DNA of 64,000 bases from contig NZ_LT607419.1 in NCBI RefSeq assembly GCF_900095225.1, forward strand, positions 84,348-148,347. Direction: 5' to 3'. The DNA comes from Pseudomonas sp. UMAB-08. Its GTDB lineage: Bacteria; Pseudomonadota; Gammaproteobacteria; Pseudomonadales; Pseudomonadaceae. The notes below the pieces were generated by a model that was not told the origin of the DNA, did no database searches, and was given only the letters and a program-made list of their open reading frames with translations. How positions within the stretch are numbered: position 1 is the first letter of the stretch; each line of letters starts with the position of its first letter. Positions 36,101 through 43,957 of the stretch are shown one piece after another. Both the position numbers and the translations under genes were made by a program.

Positions 36101-37879
36101 ATGCCTTTCACCTCCCGTACCTTTCGCCTGCCTCTTTATGTGCTGCTGATCCTGGCGGGCGCGGTGTTGGCTGCCGGACTGGCGATGCGGCAGACCGAAC
36201 GTCACGCCCTGGCCGACGATGCCGAGCGAGCCCATGGGCAACTGGCGTTGTATGGCAATACGCTGCACACCCTGATCGAACGCTATCGCGCCCTGCCCGC
36301 TGTGCTGGCGCTGGACCCTGAACTGCGTTCGGCCTTAAGCGGACCGGTCAGCGCAACGACTCAGGACACGTTGAACCGCAAGCTGGAGCAGATCAACAGC
36401 GCGGCGCAGTCATCCACCCTGGAGCTGCTCGACCGCAACGGTTTAGCGGTCGGCGCCAGTAACTGGCGGTTGCCGAGCAGCTATGTTGGCCATAACTACG
36501 CGTTCCGCCCTTACTTTTTGCAGACCAGAGCCCAAGGCGTGGGCCGCTTTTATGCGGTTGGCGTGACCAGCGGTATTCCCGGTTATTTTTTATCGAACGC
36601 CGTCACCAGCGACGCGGGCGAATTTCTCGGGGCCATGGTGGTAAAACTGGAGTTCCCCGAGCTGGAACACGAATGGAGCCAAGGCAGCGACCTGCTGCTG
36701 GTCAGCGACGCCAAGGGCATTGTGTTCATCGCCAATCAGCCCGGCTGGCGTTATCACGAGTTGCAGCCGATTTCCGCCAGTGACCGCGCGGAACTGGCCG
36801 CCACCCGCCAATACGACAAACAACCGCTGTCGGCCCTGCATCGCCAAGTGATCCACACGTTCGACGACAGCGGCCAACTCGCCCGGATCGAAGGCCCCGA
36901 CGGTGCGGTGGATTATCTGTGGGAATCTTTGCCACTCACCGCCGAAGGCTGGACCTTGCATCTTTTGCGCAAGCCGCAGGTGGCGGCCGAAGACATGCGC
37001 AACGCAGCTCTGGCAGCGGCGGGCACCTGGTTGACGCTGGTGTTTCTGAGCCTGTTTCTTTATCAGCGCTGGCGTTTGGCGCGCTTGCATCAGCGCAACC
37101 GTGAAGAGCTGGAGCAACTGGTCGAAGAACGCACCCGCGACCTGCGCACCGCTCAGGACGGGCTGGTGCAGTCAGCCAAGCTCGCGGCGTTGGGGCAGAT
37201 GTCCGCAGCGCTGGCCCACGAGATCAATCAGCCGCTCACCGCACAACGCATGCAACTGGCCAGCCTGCGTCTGCTGCTCGATCACGGTCGCATCGACGAC
37301 GCCTATCAGGCCCTGACCCCGCTGGATCAACAACTGACGCGGATGGCGGCGCTGACCGGGCATTTGAAAACCTTTGCCCGCAAAAGCCCCAGTGGCTTGC
37401 GTGAACAGCTGGATCTGGCGGCGGTGGTCGATCAGGCGTTGCTGTTGCTCGAACCCCGGCTGCGCGATGAGCGCGTCAGTTGCGTCTTGCACCTGACCCG
37501 GCCCGCGTACGTGCGCGGTGATGCGATTCGCCTGGAGCAGGTGCTGATCAACCTGCTGCGCAATGCGCTGGATGCCATGCGCGATAAACCGCTCAAACGT
37601 CTGGAGGTGCGGATTGAGGCTGAGCAGCCGCCACACGATTCCACTAAGCCCAGGCAGTGGCGCCTGACCGTGGCCGACAGCGGAGGGGGTATTGCCCAGG
37701 ATCATCTGGCCAATGTCTTCGATCCGTTTTTCACTACCAAACCAGTGGGCGATGGGTTGGGGCTGGGCCTGGCGGTGTCTTATGCCATCGTCCATGAGTC
37801 CGGCGGCACGCTGTGCGTGGACAATCATGACGACGGCGCGCGATTCACACTGACTCTACCCACTGACCCGGAGGCCTGA
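36101..37879 (+). CDS. mifS: Sensor histidine kinase (MifS/DctB type)
   Basis: Membrane kinase of 592 residues. Two helices (about 8-27 and 305-325) bracket a periplasmic double-Cache-like sensor, as in DctB, including YAFRPYFLQTRAQGVGRFYAVG. After this come the dimerisation domain with phospho-acceptor H373 in ALAHEINQPL, the N-box (LINLLRNALDAM), G1 (DSGGGI), F (DPFFTTK) and G2 (GLGLGLA). With the sigma-54 activator five bases downstream and a 2-oxoglutarate permease next, it corresponds to MifS, which in P. aeruginosa controls 2-oxoglutarate use. Confidence 0.9.
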   Translation: MPFTSRTFRLPLYVLLILAGAVLAAGLAMRQTERHALADDAERAHGQLALYGNTLHTLIERYRALPAVLALDPELRSALSGPVSATTQDTLNRKLEQINSAAQSSTLELLDRNGLAVGASNWRLPSSYVGHNYAFRPYFLQTRAQGVGRFYAVGVTSGIPGYFLSNAVTSDAGEFLGAMVVKLEFPELEHEWSQGSDLLLVSDAKGIVFIANQPGWRYHELQPISASDRAELAATRQYDKQPLSALHRQVIHTFDDSGQLARIEGPDGAVDYLWESLPLTAEGWTLHLLRKPQVAAEDMRNAALAAAGTWLTLVFLSLFLYQRWRLARLHQRNREELEQLVEERTRDLRTAQDGLVQSAKLAALGQMSAALAHEINQPLTAQRMQLASLRLLLDHGRIDDAYQALTPLDQQLTRMAALTGHLKTFARKSPSGLREQLDLAAVVDQALLLLEPRLRDERVSCVLHLTRPAYVRGDAIRLEQVLINLLRNALDAMRDKPLKRLEVRIEAEQPPHDSTKPRQWRLTVADSGGGIAQDHLANVFDPFFTTKPVGDGLGLGLAVSYAIVHESGGTLCVDNHDDGARFTLTLPTDPEA

Positions 37880-37884
37880 TCTGC

Positions 37885-39222
37885 ATGCTGAATTCTGTAA
37901 TTGTGGTCGATGACGAAGCCAGCATCCGCGATGCGGTACAACAATGGCTGTCGCTGTCCGGGTTCAATGTGCAGGTGCACAGCCGAGCTGAAGATTGCCT
38001 GGCCGCCCTCCCCGATCATTTCCCCGGCGTGATCCTCAGCGATGTACGCATGCCAGGGATGAGCGGCCTGGAGTTTCTGGCCCGCCTGCAACGCTTCGAC
38101 CCGGACTTGCCGGTGATCCTGCTGACCGGCCATGGCGATGTGCCCATGGCGGTGGATGCCATGCGCGACGGCGCCTATGACTTTCTGGAGAAACCCTTCA
38201 GCCCGGAAACGCTGATGAGTAGCCTGCGTCGGGCGCTGGAGAAGCGGCAGTTGGTCCTGGAAAACCGACGCCTGCATGAACAGGCCGATGCCAAGGCCAA
38301 ACTGGACGAAACCCTGCTGGGCATTGCGCCCAGTCTGCACACCCTGCGCCGGCAAGTGCTGGAGCTGTCGCAACTGCCCGTCAACGTGGTCATTCGCGGC
38401 GAAACCGGCAGCGGCAAGGAACTGGTCGCGCGCTGCCTGCATGACTTCGGCCCTCGGGCGGGCAAACCCTTTGTCGCGCTCAATTGCGCGGCGATCCCCG
38501 AGCAGTTGTTCGAAGCCGAATTGTTCGGCCACGAAAGCGGCGCTTTCACGGGGGCGCAAGGCAAGCGCATTGGCAAGCTGGAGTACGCCGACGGCGGTAC
38601 GTTGTTTCTCGATGAAATTGAAAGCATGCCGCTGGCCCAGCAGGTCAAATTGCTGCGCGTCCTTCAGGAGCAGCGCCTTGAACGGCTGGGCTCTAACCGG
38701 AGCATCTCCGTCGACATCCGGATTATCGCCGCGACCAAACCGGATCTGCTGGAAGAGGCACGGGCCGGGCGTTTTCGCGAAGACCTGGCGTACCGCCTGA
38801 ACGTCGCCGAACTGCGTTTGCCGCCGTTGCGCGAGCGCCGCGAAGACATTCCACTGCTGTTCGGCCATTTCGCCCGCACCGCCGCCGAACGCCTGGGCCG
38901 CAAGGCGCCGGTATTGAGCGGCGCGCAATTGAGCCATCTGCTCAGCCATGACTGGCCGGGCAATGTCCGCGAACTGGCCAACGCGGCGGAGCGTCAGGTC
39001 CTCGGGCTGGGCCAGATCGAGCCTGCGGTCATCGGATCGGGACAGTCACTGGCCGCACAGCAAGAAGCATTTGAAGCCCATTGCCTGCGCGCAGCCCTGA
39101 CCCGGCACAAAGGTGACATCAAGGCCGTCCTCCACGAACTGCAACTGCCACGCCGTACCCTCAACGAGAAAATGCAGCGCCACGGCCTGCAACGGGAAAT
39201 GTTTCTGCAGGGCGCTGAATAA
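37885..39222 (+). CDS. mifR: Sigma-54-dependent response regulator (MifR/DctD type)
   Basis: NtrC-family activator of 445 residues. The receiver domain has the DD pair at 9-10 and phosphorylated D53. The AAA+ domain follows, with Walker A GETGSGKE (172-179) and the sigma-54-contacting GAFTGA (219-224). A Fis-type helix-turn-helix lies at the C-terminus (RHKGDIKAVLHELQLPRRTL). GGAGG precedes the ATG, five bases after mifS. It should bind upstream of kgtP and drive the sigma-54 promoter at 39323. No sigma-54 promoter is evident before mifS itself. Confidence 0.93.
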   Translation: MLNSVIVVDDEASIRDAVQQWLSLSGFNVQVHSRAEDCLAALPDHFPGVILSDVRMPGMSGLEFLARLQRFDPDLPVILLTGHGDVPMAVDAMRDGAYDFLEKPFSPETLMSSLRRALEKRQLVLENRRLHEQADAKAKLDETLLGIAPSLHTLRRQVLELSQLPVNVVIRGETGSGKELVARCLHDFGPRAGKPFVALNCAAIPEQLFEAELFGHESGAFTGAQGKRIGKLEYADGGTLFLDEIESMPLAQQVKLLRVLQEQRLERLGSNRSISVDIRIIAATKPDLLEEARAGRFREDLAYRLNVAELRLPPLRERREDIPLLFGHFARTAAERLGRKAPVLSGAQLSHLLSHDWPGNVRELANAAERQVLGLGQIEPAVIGSGQSLAAQQEAFEAHCLRAALTRHKGDIKAVLHELQLPRRTLNEKMQRHGLQREMFLQGAE

Positions 39223-39241
39223 GCCGCTCTATCGGCAATTT

Positions 39242-39277
39242 TCCGCTCATGGGAATCACGCCAATGAGCGGATTCCC
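39242..39277. promoter_or_regulatory. Candidate MifR enhancer upstream of kgtP
   Basis: TCCGCTCAT (39242-39250) and ATGAGCGGA (39264-39272) are perfect inverted copies with a 13-base spacer. GGGAATC (39251-39257) and GATTCCC (39271-39277) form a second, interlaced pair. The site lies about 50-80 bases before the -24 element, the usual distance for an enhancer used by NtrC-like proteins. It could also serve as the mifR terminator hairpin. Confidence 0.5.
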
Positions 39278-39322
39278 GCCTAAAAAATCACCAAAACCCC
39301 TCTAGAACGGCCATCACAGGCC

Positions 39323-39337
39323 TGGCACAGCTCCTGC
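39323..39337 (+). promoter_or_regulatory. Sigma-54 (-24/-12) promoter of kgtP
   Basis: TGGCACAGCTCCTGC matches the RpoN consensus TGGCAC-N5-TTGC, with exact GG-to-GC spacing and one mismatch in the -12 block. Transcription would start near 39349, about 50 bases before the ATG. The neighbouring MifR carries the sigma-54 contact motif. Confidence 0.85.
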
Positions 39338-39400
39338 TATAGGACTGCCAGGCTGCGCGTGCGCGTGCTCCACTAAAAACAATGACTTAAAGGATCCGTG

Positions 39401-40723
39401 ATGGACATCCCCAACTCCCTGTCTAAAGGGTCGGCTGACGCGTCGACCAAAGAAAAAACCACAGGCAGTCGCCTGAAATCGATTTTCAGCGGCTCGGTCG
39501 GCAACCTGGTCGAGTGGTACGACTGGTACGTCTACGCCGCGTTCTCGCTGTACTTCGCCAAATCGTTCTTCCCTCAGGGCGACACCACTGCACAACTGCT
39601 CAACACCGCTGCGATCTTCGCCGTGGGCTTTTTGATGCGCCCGATCGGCGGCTGGCTGATGGGCATTTACGCCGACCGCAAGGGACGCAAAGCCGCACTG
39701 ATGATATCCGTGCTGTTGATGTGCTTCGGCTCGCTGATCATTGCCTTGACCCCGAGTTACGAGATCATCGGCGTCGGCGCACCGATTCTGCTGATATTCG
39801 CCCGCCTGCTGCAGGGCTTGTCAGTGGGTGGCGAGTACGGCACTTCGGCGACGTACCTGAGCGAGATGGCCACTAAAGAGCGTCGCGGCTTCTTCTCCAG
39901 CTTCCAGTACGTCACGCTGATCTCCGGTCAGCTCATCGCGCTGGCGGTACTGATCATCCTTCAGCAAACCCTGACCACTGAGCAGCTGTACGCATGGGGC
40001 TGGCGTATTCCATTCGTGATCGGCGCGCTGTGTGCCGTGGTCGCGCTGTACCTGCGGCGCGGGATGGAAGAGACCGAGTCGTTCACCAAGAAAAAAGAGA
40101 AGCCAAAAGAAAGCCTGATGCGCACCTTGATGCGTCATCCGAAAGAACTGATGACGGTGGTCGGCCTGACCATGGGCGGCACCTTGGCCTTCTACACCTA
40201 CACCACCTACATGCAGAAGTATCTGGTGAACACCGTCGGCATGAGCATCTCCGACTCCACCACCGTTTCTGCGGCGACCCTGTTTCTGTTCATGTGCATC
40301 CAGCCCCTGGTCGGCGCACTGTCGGACAAAATCGGTCGGCGTCCGATCCTGATTGCGTTCGGCGTGCTGGGTACGCTGTTCACGGTGCCAATCCTGACCA
40401 CCCTGCACACCGTCCAGAGCTGGTGGGGCGCGTTCTTCCTGATCATGGCGGCGCTGATTATTGTCAGCGGCTACACCTCGATCAATGCCGTGGTGAAGGC
40501 CGAGCTGTTTCCTACCGAGATTCGCGCCCTGGGCGTGGGCCTGCCTTACGCCTTGACCGTTTCGGTCTTCGGCGGCACCGCTGAATACATCGCGCTGTGG
40601 TTCAAAAGCATCGGTATGGAGACGGGCTACTACTGGTACGTCACCGCCTGCATTGCCGTTTCACTGTTGGTCTACGTGTTCATGAAGGACACCCGCAAGC
40701 ACTCACGGATTGATGCCGACTGA
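39401..40723 (+). CDS. kgtP: 2-Oxoglutarate:proton symporter (MFS)
   Basis: Major-facilitator permease of 440 residues and 12 helices. It is very similar to E. coli KgtP as I recall it: GNLVEWYDWYVYAAFSLYF, GFLMRPIGGWLMG, LLQGLSVGGEYGTSATYLSE, FYTYTTYMQKYLVNT and PLVGALSDKIGRRP. It imports 2-oxoglutarate and perhaps related dicarboxylates. The ATG at 39401 has AGGA six bases upstream; a GTG just before it is also in frame. Expression is expected to need MifSR and RpoN. Confidence 0.93.
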   Translation: MDIPNSLSKGSADASTKEKTTGSRLKSIFSGSVGNLVEWYDWYVYAAFSLYFAKSFFPQGDTTAQLLNTAAIFAVGFLMRPIGGWLMGIYADRKGRKAALMISVLLMCFGSLIIALTPSYEIIGVGAPILLIFARLLQGLSVGGEYGTSATYLSEMATKERRGFFSSFQYVTLISGQLIALAVLIILQQTLTTEQLYAWGWRIPFVIGALCAVVALYLRRGMEETESFTKKKEKPKESLMRTLMRHPKELMTVVGLTMGGTLAFYTYTTYMQKYLVNTVGMSISDSTTVSAATLFLFMCIQPLVGALSDKIGRRPILIAFGVLGTLFTVPILTTLHTVQSWWGAFFLIMAALIIVSGYTSINAVVKAELFPTEIRALGVGLPYALTVSVFGGTAEYIALWFKSIGMETGYYWYVTACIAVSLLVYVFMKDTRKHSRIDAD

Positions 40724-40758
40724 GGGTGAATGCCGATATTTGATCGGGACACGAAGTA

Positions 40759-40796
40759 AAAAAAGGGGCGACCACTTGAAGTGGTCGCCCCTTTTT
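40759..40796 (+). terminator. Intrinsic terminator after kgtP
   Basis: An A-run followed by GGGGCGACCACT, a three-base TGA loop, AGTGGTCGCCCC and TTTTT makes a long perfect stem with T tail, 36 bases after the kgtP stop. The symmetrical A/T flanks let it also serve the convergent gene at 40845. Confidence 0.95.
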
Positions 40797-40844
40797 ACTG
40801 CGCGCGTTTCTGCGCGCGTATACCGGCCTGATTTTTTATGGAGG

Positions 40845-41600
40845 TTATGAAGGCTCGGCAGAGACCTGACGCATATCCCGGTTCTTATAGACGGACGCCG
40901 CCACGATCATCGCCAGCAGAATGCCTGCCAATACCAATGATGAGCCCACGGTGCCGAAATCCAGGCCACCCTTTTCGTGAGATTTGGTGAGGAAGTCCCC
41001 CACCGTTGCACCAAAAGGACGAGTCAATACAAACGCGACCCAGAACAGCAGGACGGACGAGAGCTTTGTGTAGAACTTGAGCAACACCACCAACGCGATG
41101 GTCGAACCAATCAACAAAGCTCCCCCGGCAAAGCCCAACCCTGAGTCGTCTGCCAGAAAATCACCCAGCGCCGTGCCCAGGGTGTTGGAGAACAGGATGG
41201 CCATCCAATAGAACATCTCGCCCCGAAATGTCCGGATCTTGTTGACGTTCAACGAGTCGCCGCTCAAACGCCAGGCGGCAAAGATCGCTATCAATATGGC
41301 GATCAGGATCATCGAGCCGGAGGCATACCCCAGCCCCAATGTCCGGTCCATGAAATCGGACATGGTTGTGCCGGCAGTACTGGTGGACAGAATAACGATC
41401 CAATACAGCGCCGGGTTATAGGTTTTCGATCGCAACTGCGTGATCAACGTCAGCAAAAAAACGCTGATCAAAATCATTGAACTGACGGCGTAACCGACAT
41501 TGAGCGTCATCGACAACAGGTCGCCAGCGGTTTCTCCCAGGGTGGTTGCACATATTTTCATGACCCAAAACGCGAGCGTGATTTGAGGAAGTTTATTCAT
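40845..41600 (-). CDS. COG4705-type membrane protein with four internal repeats
   Basis: Inner-membrane protein of 251 residues with about eight helices. The same motif, G-x3-[GS]-D, recurs four times: G22-D27, G77-D82, G142-D147 and G197-D202. The first and third copies read TTLGETAGDLL and NTLGTALGDFL, each followed 10-20 residues later by a glycine-rich G-[YF]-[AG] helix start. The protein is thus four two-helix repeats with one conserved aspartate each, which suggests an ion or metal path. I recall the family as uncharacterised. It is divergent from the repeat peptide gene, with a PmrA-type box between them. Confidence 0.75.
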   Translation of the reverse strand: MNKLPQITLAFWVMKICATTLGETAGDLLSMTLNVGYAVSSMILISVFLLTLITQLRSKTYNPALYWIVILSTSTAGTTMSDFMDRTLGLGYASGSMILIAILIAIFAAWRLSGDSLNVNKIRTFRGEMFYWMAILFSNTLGTALGDFLADDSGLGFAGGALLIGSTIALVVLLKFYTKLSSVLLFWVAFVLTRPFGATVGDFLTKSHEKGGLDFGTVGSSLVLAGILLAMIVAASVYKNRDMRQVSAEPS

Positions 41601-41968
41601 GGAGTTGAGTAGCCTTTATAGGGAGTGACATCCAAACAAGGCACCAATTGTACTGTTGCACGGGTGAAAAATAAGTGATCACGGTATGAAAAATGCGTAC
41701 TTCGCCCCGCCAGAATAATAATTCCACGCGCAGTCTAACGCTGCCTGCTTTCCGCCTGATGTCGCCAAAAAATCGCGCCTGAAGTGCACTGAAAGCAGCC
41801 TAAAAAAACACCAACTATCATCTTAATACAATGATTTTATTGAGTTTTTTTGTACTATCAATTTCAACGATAGTCTCTAGCATCCTTAATGACTTCTTAA
41901 TGAAACCGAGCGGCGTAACATTCACGCCATAGCAACTTACAACCCACGAACATCGCAGAGCAAACATC
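41601..41968. other. AT-rich divergent promoter region
   Basis: A stretch of 368 bases, much richer in A and T than its surroundings. It includes the inverted repeat ACTATC-N9-GATAGT (41854-41859 with 41869-41874) and, nearer the repeat peptide gene, a PmrA-type box (41885-41901). It must contain promoters for both divergent genes. No complete sigma-70 promoter could be assigned with confidence; TAACAT at 41916 is a weak -10 candidate. Confidence 0.5.
41885..41901 (+). promoter_or_regulatory. PmrA/BasR-type direct-repeat box
   Basis: CTTAAT (41885-41890), five bases, CTTAAT (41896-41901) is an exact match to the PmrA box consensus YTTAAK-N5-YTTAAK bound by OmpR-family regulators. It lies 67 bases upstream of the repeat peptide start. 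This suggests control by PmrAB or a relative, which respond to cationic peptides, metals or low magnesium. Confidence 0.65.
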
Positions 41969-42205
41969 ATGAAAACTTCAAAATTTATCGTTGGCCTGGC
42001 GTTCTCGGTATTGGCCAGCAGTGCTTTCGCTCTTCCCGCTTTTGCAGAAAATGGTTCGGCTCACACTAGCGCTACTCATGTTGCTGCTGACGGTGCTGAC
42101 CACGTCGGTGCAAACCGTGTCGCCGCTGATGGCGCTGACCACGTCGGTGCAAACCGTGTCGCTGCTGATGGTGCTGATCACGTCGGTGCAAACCGTGTGA
42201 GCTAA
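41969..42205 (+). CDS. Small exported protein made of 13-residue repeats, unknown function
   Basis: A 78-residue protein with a signal peptide (about 1-26, ending in LPAFA). The mature part is about 52 residues, of which 39 are three nearly identical copies of ADGADHVGANRVA (residues 40-78; the last ends in S). A partial unit, HVAA, precedes them. Each unit has two Asp, one His, one Asn and one Arg, so metal or polyanion binding is possible. I do not recognise a named family. It has its own terminator, and its promoter region carries a PmrA-type box, so it is likely a single-gene stress-induced transcript. Confidence 0.75.
   Translation: MKTSKFIVGLAFSVLASSAFALPAFAENGSAHTSATHVAADGADHVGANRVAADGADHVGANRVAADGADHVGANRVS
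42086..42202 (+). repeat. Three tandem 39-bp coding repeats
   Basis: Units at 42086-42124, 42125-42163 and 42164-42202 differ only at a few third-codon positions. The core CACGTCGGTGCAAACCGTGT is identical in all three. The near identity at DNA level points to recent slippage or recombination; copy number may vary between strains. Confidence 0.95.
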
Positions 42206-42225
42206 CAGCTCACACTGCTCCTTCC

Positions 42226-42251
42226 AGCCCGGCTTATGCCGGGCTTAATTT
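42226..42251 (+). terminator. Intrinsic terminator of the repeat peptide gene
   Basis: AGCCCGGC (42226-42233), loop TTAT and GCCGGGCT (42238-42245) are followed by TAATTTT, 21 bases after the stop codon. Confidence 0.9.
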
Positions 42252-42340
42252 TGCGCGGCATGAAAGTCTGGAAACGCGGGTCGATGCCTTGCACTATGGC
42301 AGTCTTCCCCGAAGCAACTGTTGTCATCAGGAATCCCGCC

Positions 42341-42964
42341 ATGCCAGACGATATCCATTTCTACGAACCTTCCCAAGGGCATCGCCTGCCCCACGACCCG
42401 TTCAATGCCATCGTCGGCCCGCGTCCTATCGGCTGGATTTCATCCCAGGATGCTCAGGGCAATCTGAACTTGGCGCCTTACAGTTTCTTCAACGCTTTTA
42501 ACTACATTCCGCCAATCATTGGCTTTTGCAGTGTCGGTCGTAAGGACAGCCTGAATAACATCGAGCAGACGGGTGAGTTCGCCTGGAATCTGGCGACCCG
42601 ACCATTGGCCGAAGCAATGAACAAGAGTTGCGCAGCCGTGCCGCCGGGGACTGATGAATTTGAGTTGGCGAACCTGACCCCCGTGGCATCGCGCATCATC
42701 AAGGTGCCACGCGTGCTGGAGACGCCGGTGTCGTTCGAATGCAAGGTCACGCAGATCGTGCAGTTGCAACGCGCAAACAGAGAGTTGGTGCCGAGCTGGC
42801 TGATTCTTGGCGAAGTGGTGGCGGTGCATATTGCCAAGTCGCTGTTGAAAGACGGCATCTACGACACTGCGGCCGCAGAGCCCATTTTGCGCGGAGGAGG
42901 CCCTGCCGATTACTTCCAGCTGGGCCCGGAGTCACTGTTCAAGATGTACCGGCCTACCGTTTAA
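42341..42964 (+). CDS. Flavin reductase-like FMN-binding protein
   Basis: A 207-residue protein of the flavin reductase-like domain family. The typical N-terminal core is NAIVGPRPIGWISSQDAQGNLNLAP, followed by PPIIGFCSVGRKDSLNNIEQTGEFAWNL, which make the FMN site. It might supply reduced flavin or act as an FMN-dependent oxidoreductase; the partner is unknown. The start at 42341 has CAGGA eight bases upstream; the frame extends back over the preceding terminator without support. It is convergent with the small gene at 42971. Confidence 0.85.
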   Translation: MPDDIHFYEPSQGHRLPHDPFNAIVGPRPIGWISSQDAQGNLNLAPYSFFNAFNYIPPIIGFCSVGRKDSLNNIEQTGEFAWNLATRPLAEAMNKSCAAVPPGTDEFELANLTPVASRIIKVPRVLETPVSFECKVTQIVQLQRANRELVPSWLILGEVVAVHIAKSLLKDGIYDTAAAEPILRGGGPADYFQLGPESLFKMYRPTV

Positions 42965-42970
42965 ACCGGG

Positions 42971-43201
42971 TTAAAACACCAACTCGCCGTCCACATCGAC
43001 ATCGACCAGACGGGCCAATACCTCGGTCGCGGCCTGGTCGGCTTCATGCGCAGTTTTGAATTTTTGCCCGTTCAGCACACGATGAAAACGTGGCGCGCCA
43101 CCCGCACCATGGGCTTTGACGGCAATCGCCGCATCGTAACCGCCCTCACCGGGCATGACTGCGGAAACCGCTTCGACGTCTTTGAGTTCTTTACGTGCCA
43201 T
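42971..43201 (-). CDS. Small hypothetical protein
   Basis: A 76-residue soluble protein starting MARKELKDVEAVSAVMPGEG, with AGGA eight bases before the ATG. It includes FHRVLNGQKFKTAHEADQAA and an acidic end, VDVDVDGELVF. I do not recognise its family. The stop is six bases from the flavin reductase stop on the other strand. Upstream codons in frame have no ribosome site. Confidence 0.7.
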   Translation of the reverse strand: MARKELKDVEAVSAVMPGEGGYDAAIAVKAHGAGGAPRFHRVLNGQKFKTAHEADQAATEVLARLVDVDVDGELVF

Positions 43202-43238
43202 GCCGCTAATCCTGCCTGTTGATGGAAACGCGGCAATT

Positions 43239-43610
43239 CTAAACCGTTTGCAGGCCGGGCCGAAGGGCGATGGTCGTGTCCACACCGTGCATCTGGCTAG
43301 CCTGCGCCGCGCTCACAGTGGCAAAGGTATGAAAATCCAGACTGCTGACCACCAGTTCCTGCACCACGTCAGCGAAAACGCTTAATTCAGGTGTCGAGAA
43401 GTAAGCGTTCATCGCCTGCTCGCTGGACCATAGGCCGGACACCAACCACAAATCCGGGTCGCACATTGATTGCTGCAACGCAAAGTGCAGGCAACCCGGA
43501 GCCTTCAACGTCGGGTCGATCAGGCTACTCAATCGCACGCCCAGGTGTGCACTGCATCCGGTTCGGGCACGGGCAAAGGCAAGGTGGCTCACGGGGCCTG
43601 GATTGGGCAT
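43239..43610 (-). CDS. Antibiotic biosynthesis monooxygenase (ABM)-like protein
   Basis: A 123-residue protein with the ABM ferredoxin-like pattern: APGCLHFALQQSMCDPDLWLVSGLWSSEQAMNAYFSTPEL, here read in pieces, with the central W-L-V-S-G-L-W strand and the following helix. Such proteins act as quinol monooxygenases or small haem or quinone-handling enzymes; the substrate is not evident. The ATG at 43610 lies eight bases after AGGAG. A GTG three codons earlier overlaps that ribosome site and is less likely. Confidence 0.72.
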   Translation of the reverse strand: MPNPGPVSHLAFARARTGCSAHLGVRLSSLIDPTLKAPGCLHFALQQSMCDPDLWLVSGLWSSEQAMNAYFSTPELSVFADVVQELVVSSLDFHTFATVSAAQASQMHGVDTTIALRPGLQTV

Positions 43611-43957
43611 GATCTGCACTCCTGAGGTGGACAGCTTTTATGGGGCACGGCGCAACTCGCTACAGCACCCGAGATTAGGCCCATAGGGGAATTTGCCGTT
43701 AGCCGGTTTCTGCCCGGTTATTGCCTATTACTGCATCAGGGTGTTTGCTGCCTGTTGCACCTGACCCTGAGCGCGACAATTTCGCGCCTGTCGAGCAACG
43801 GAGCATCAAGCAAGTTCAGGCCTTGATAGGCGGGAGTTGCTACCTCTCTGCGTACATGCCGACAGAATCAGGCAAGCATCGAGCAGAATCCAGGTAGCGC
43901 TTTTGTTTGCACAAAAATAGGCTGTGCTCATCGGTGGACCATCAGAGGATTCGAGGC
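43611..43957. other. Divergent intergenic region before AraC-type regulator
   Basis: A stretch of 347 bases between the divergent ABM gene and the AraC-type gene. I see no tRNA, riboswitch signature or long hairpin. An A-rich stretch around 43905-43925 may be the regulator's promoter. AraC-type regulators often act on a divergent neighbour, so an operator for the ABM gene might lie here. Confidence 0.4.

Noticed and set aside
42086..42202. CRISPR array
   Set aside because: Three direct repeats without spacers, in frame in a coding gene; this is a peptide repeat.
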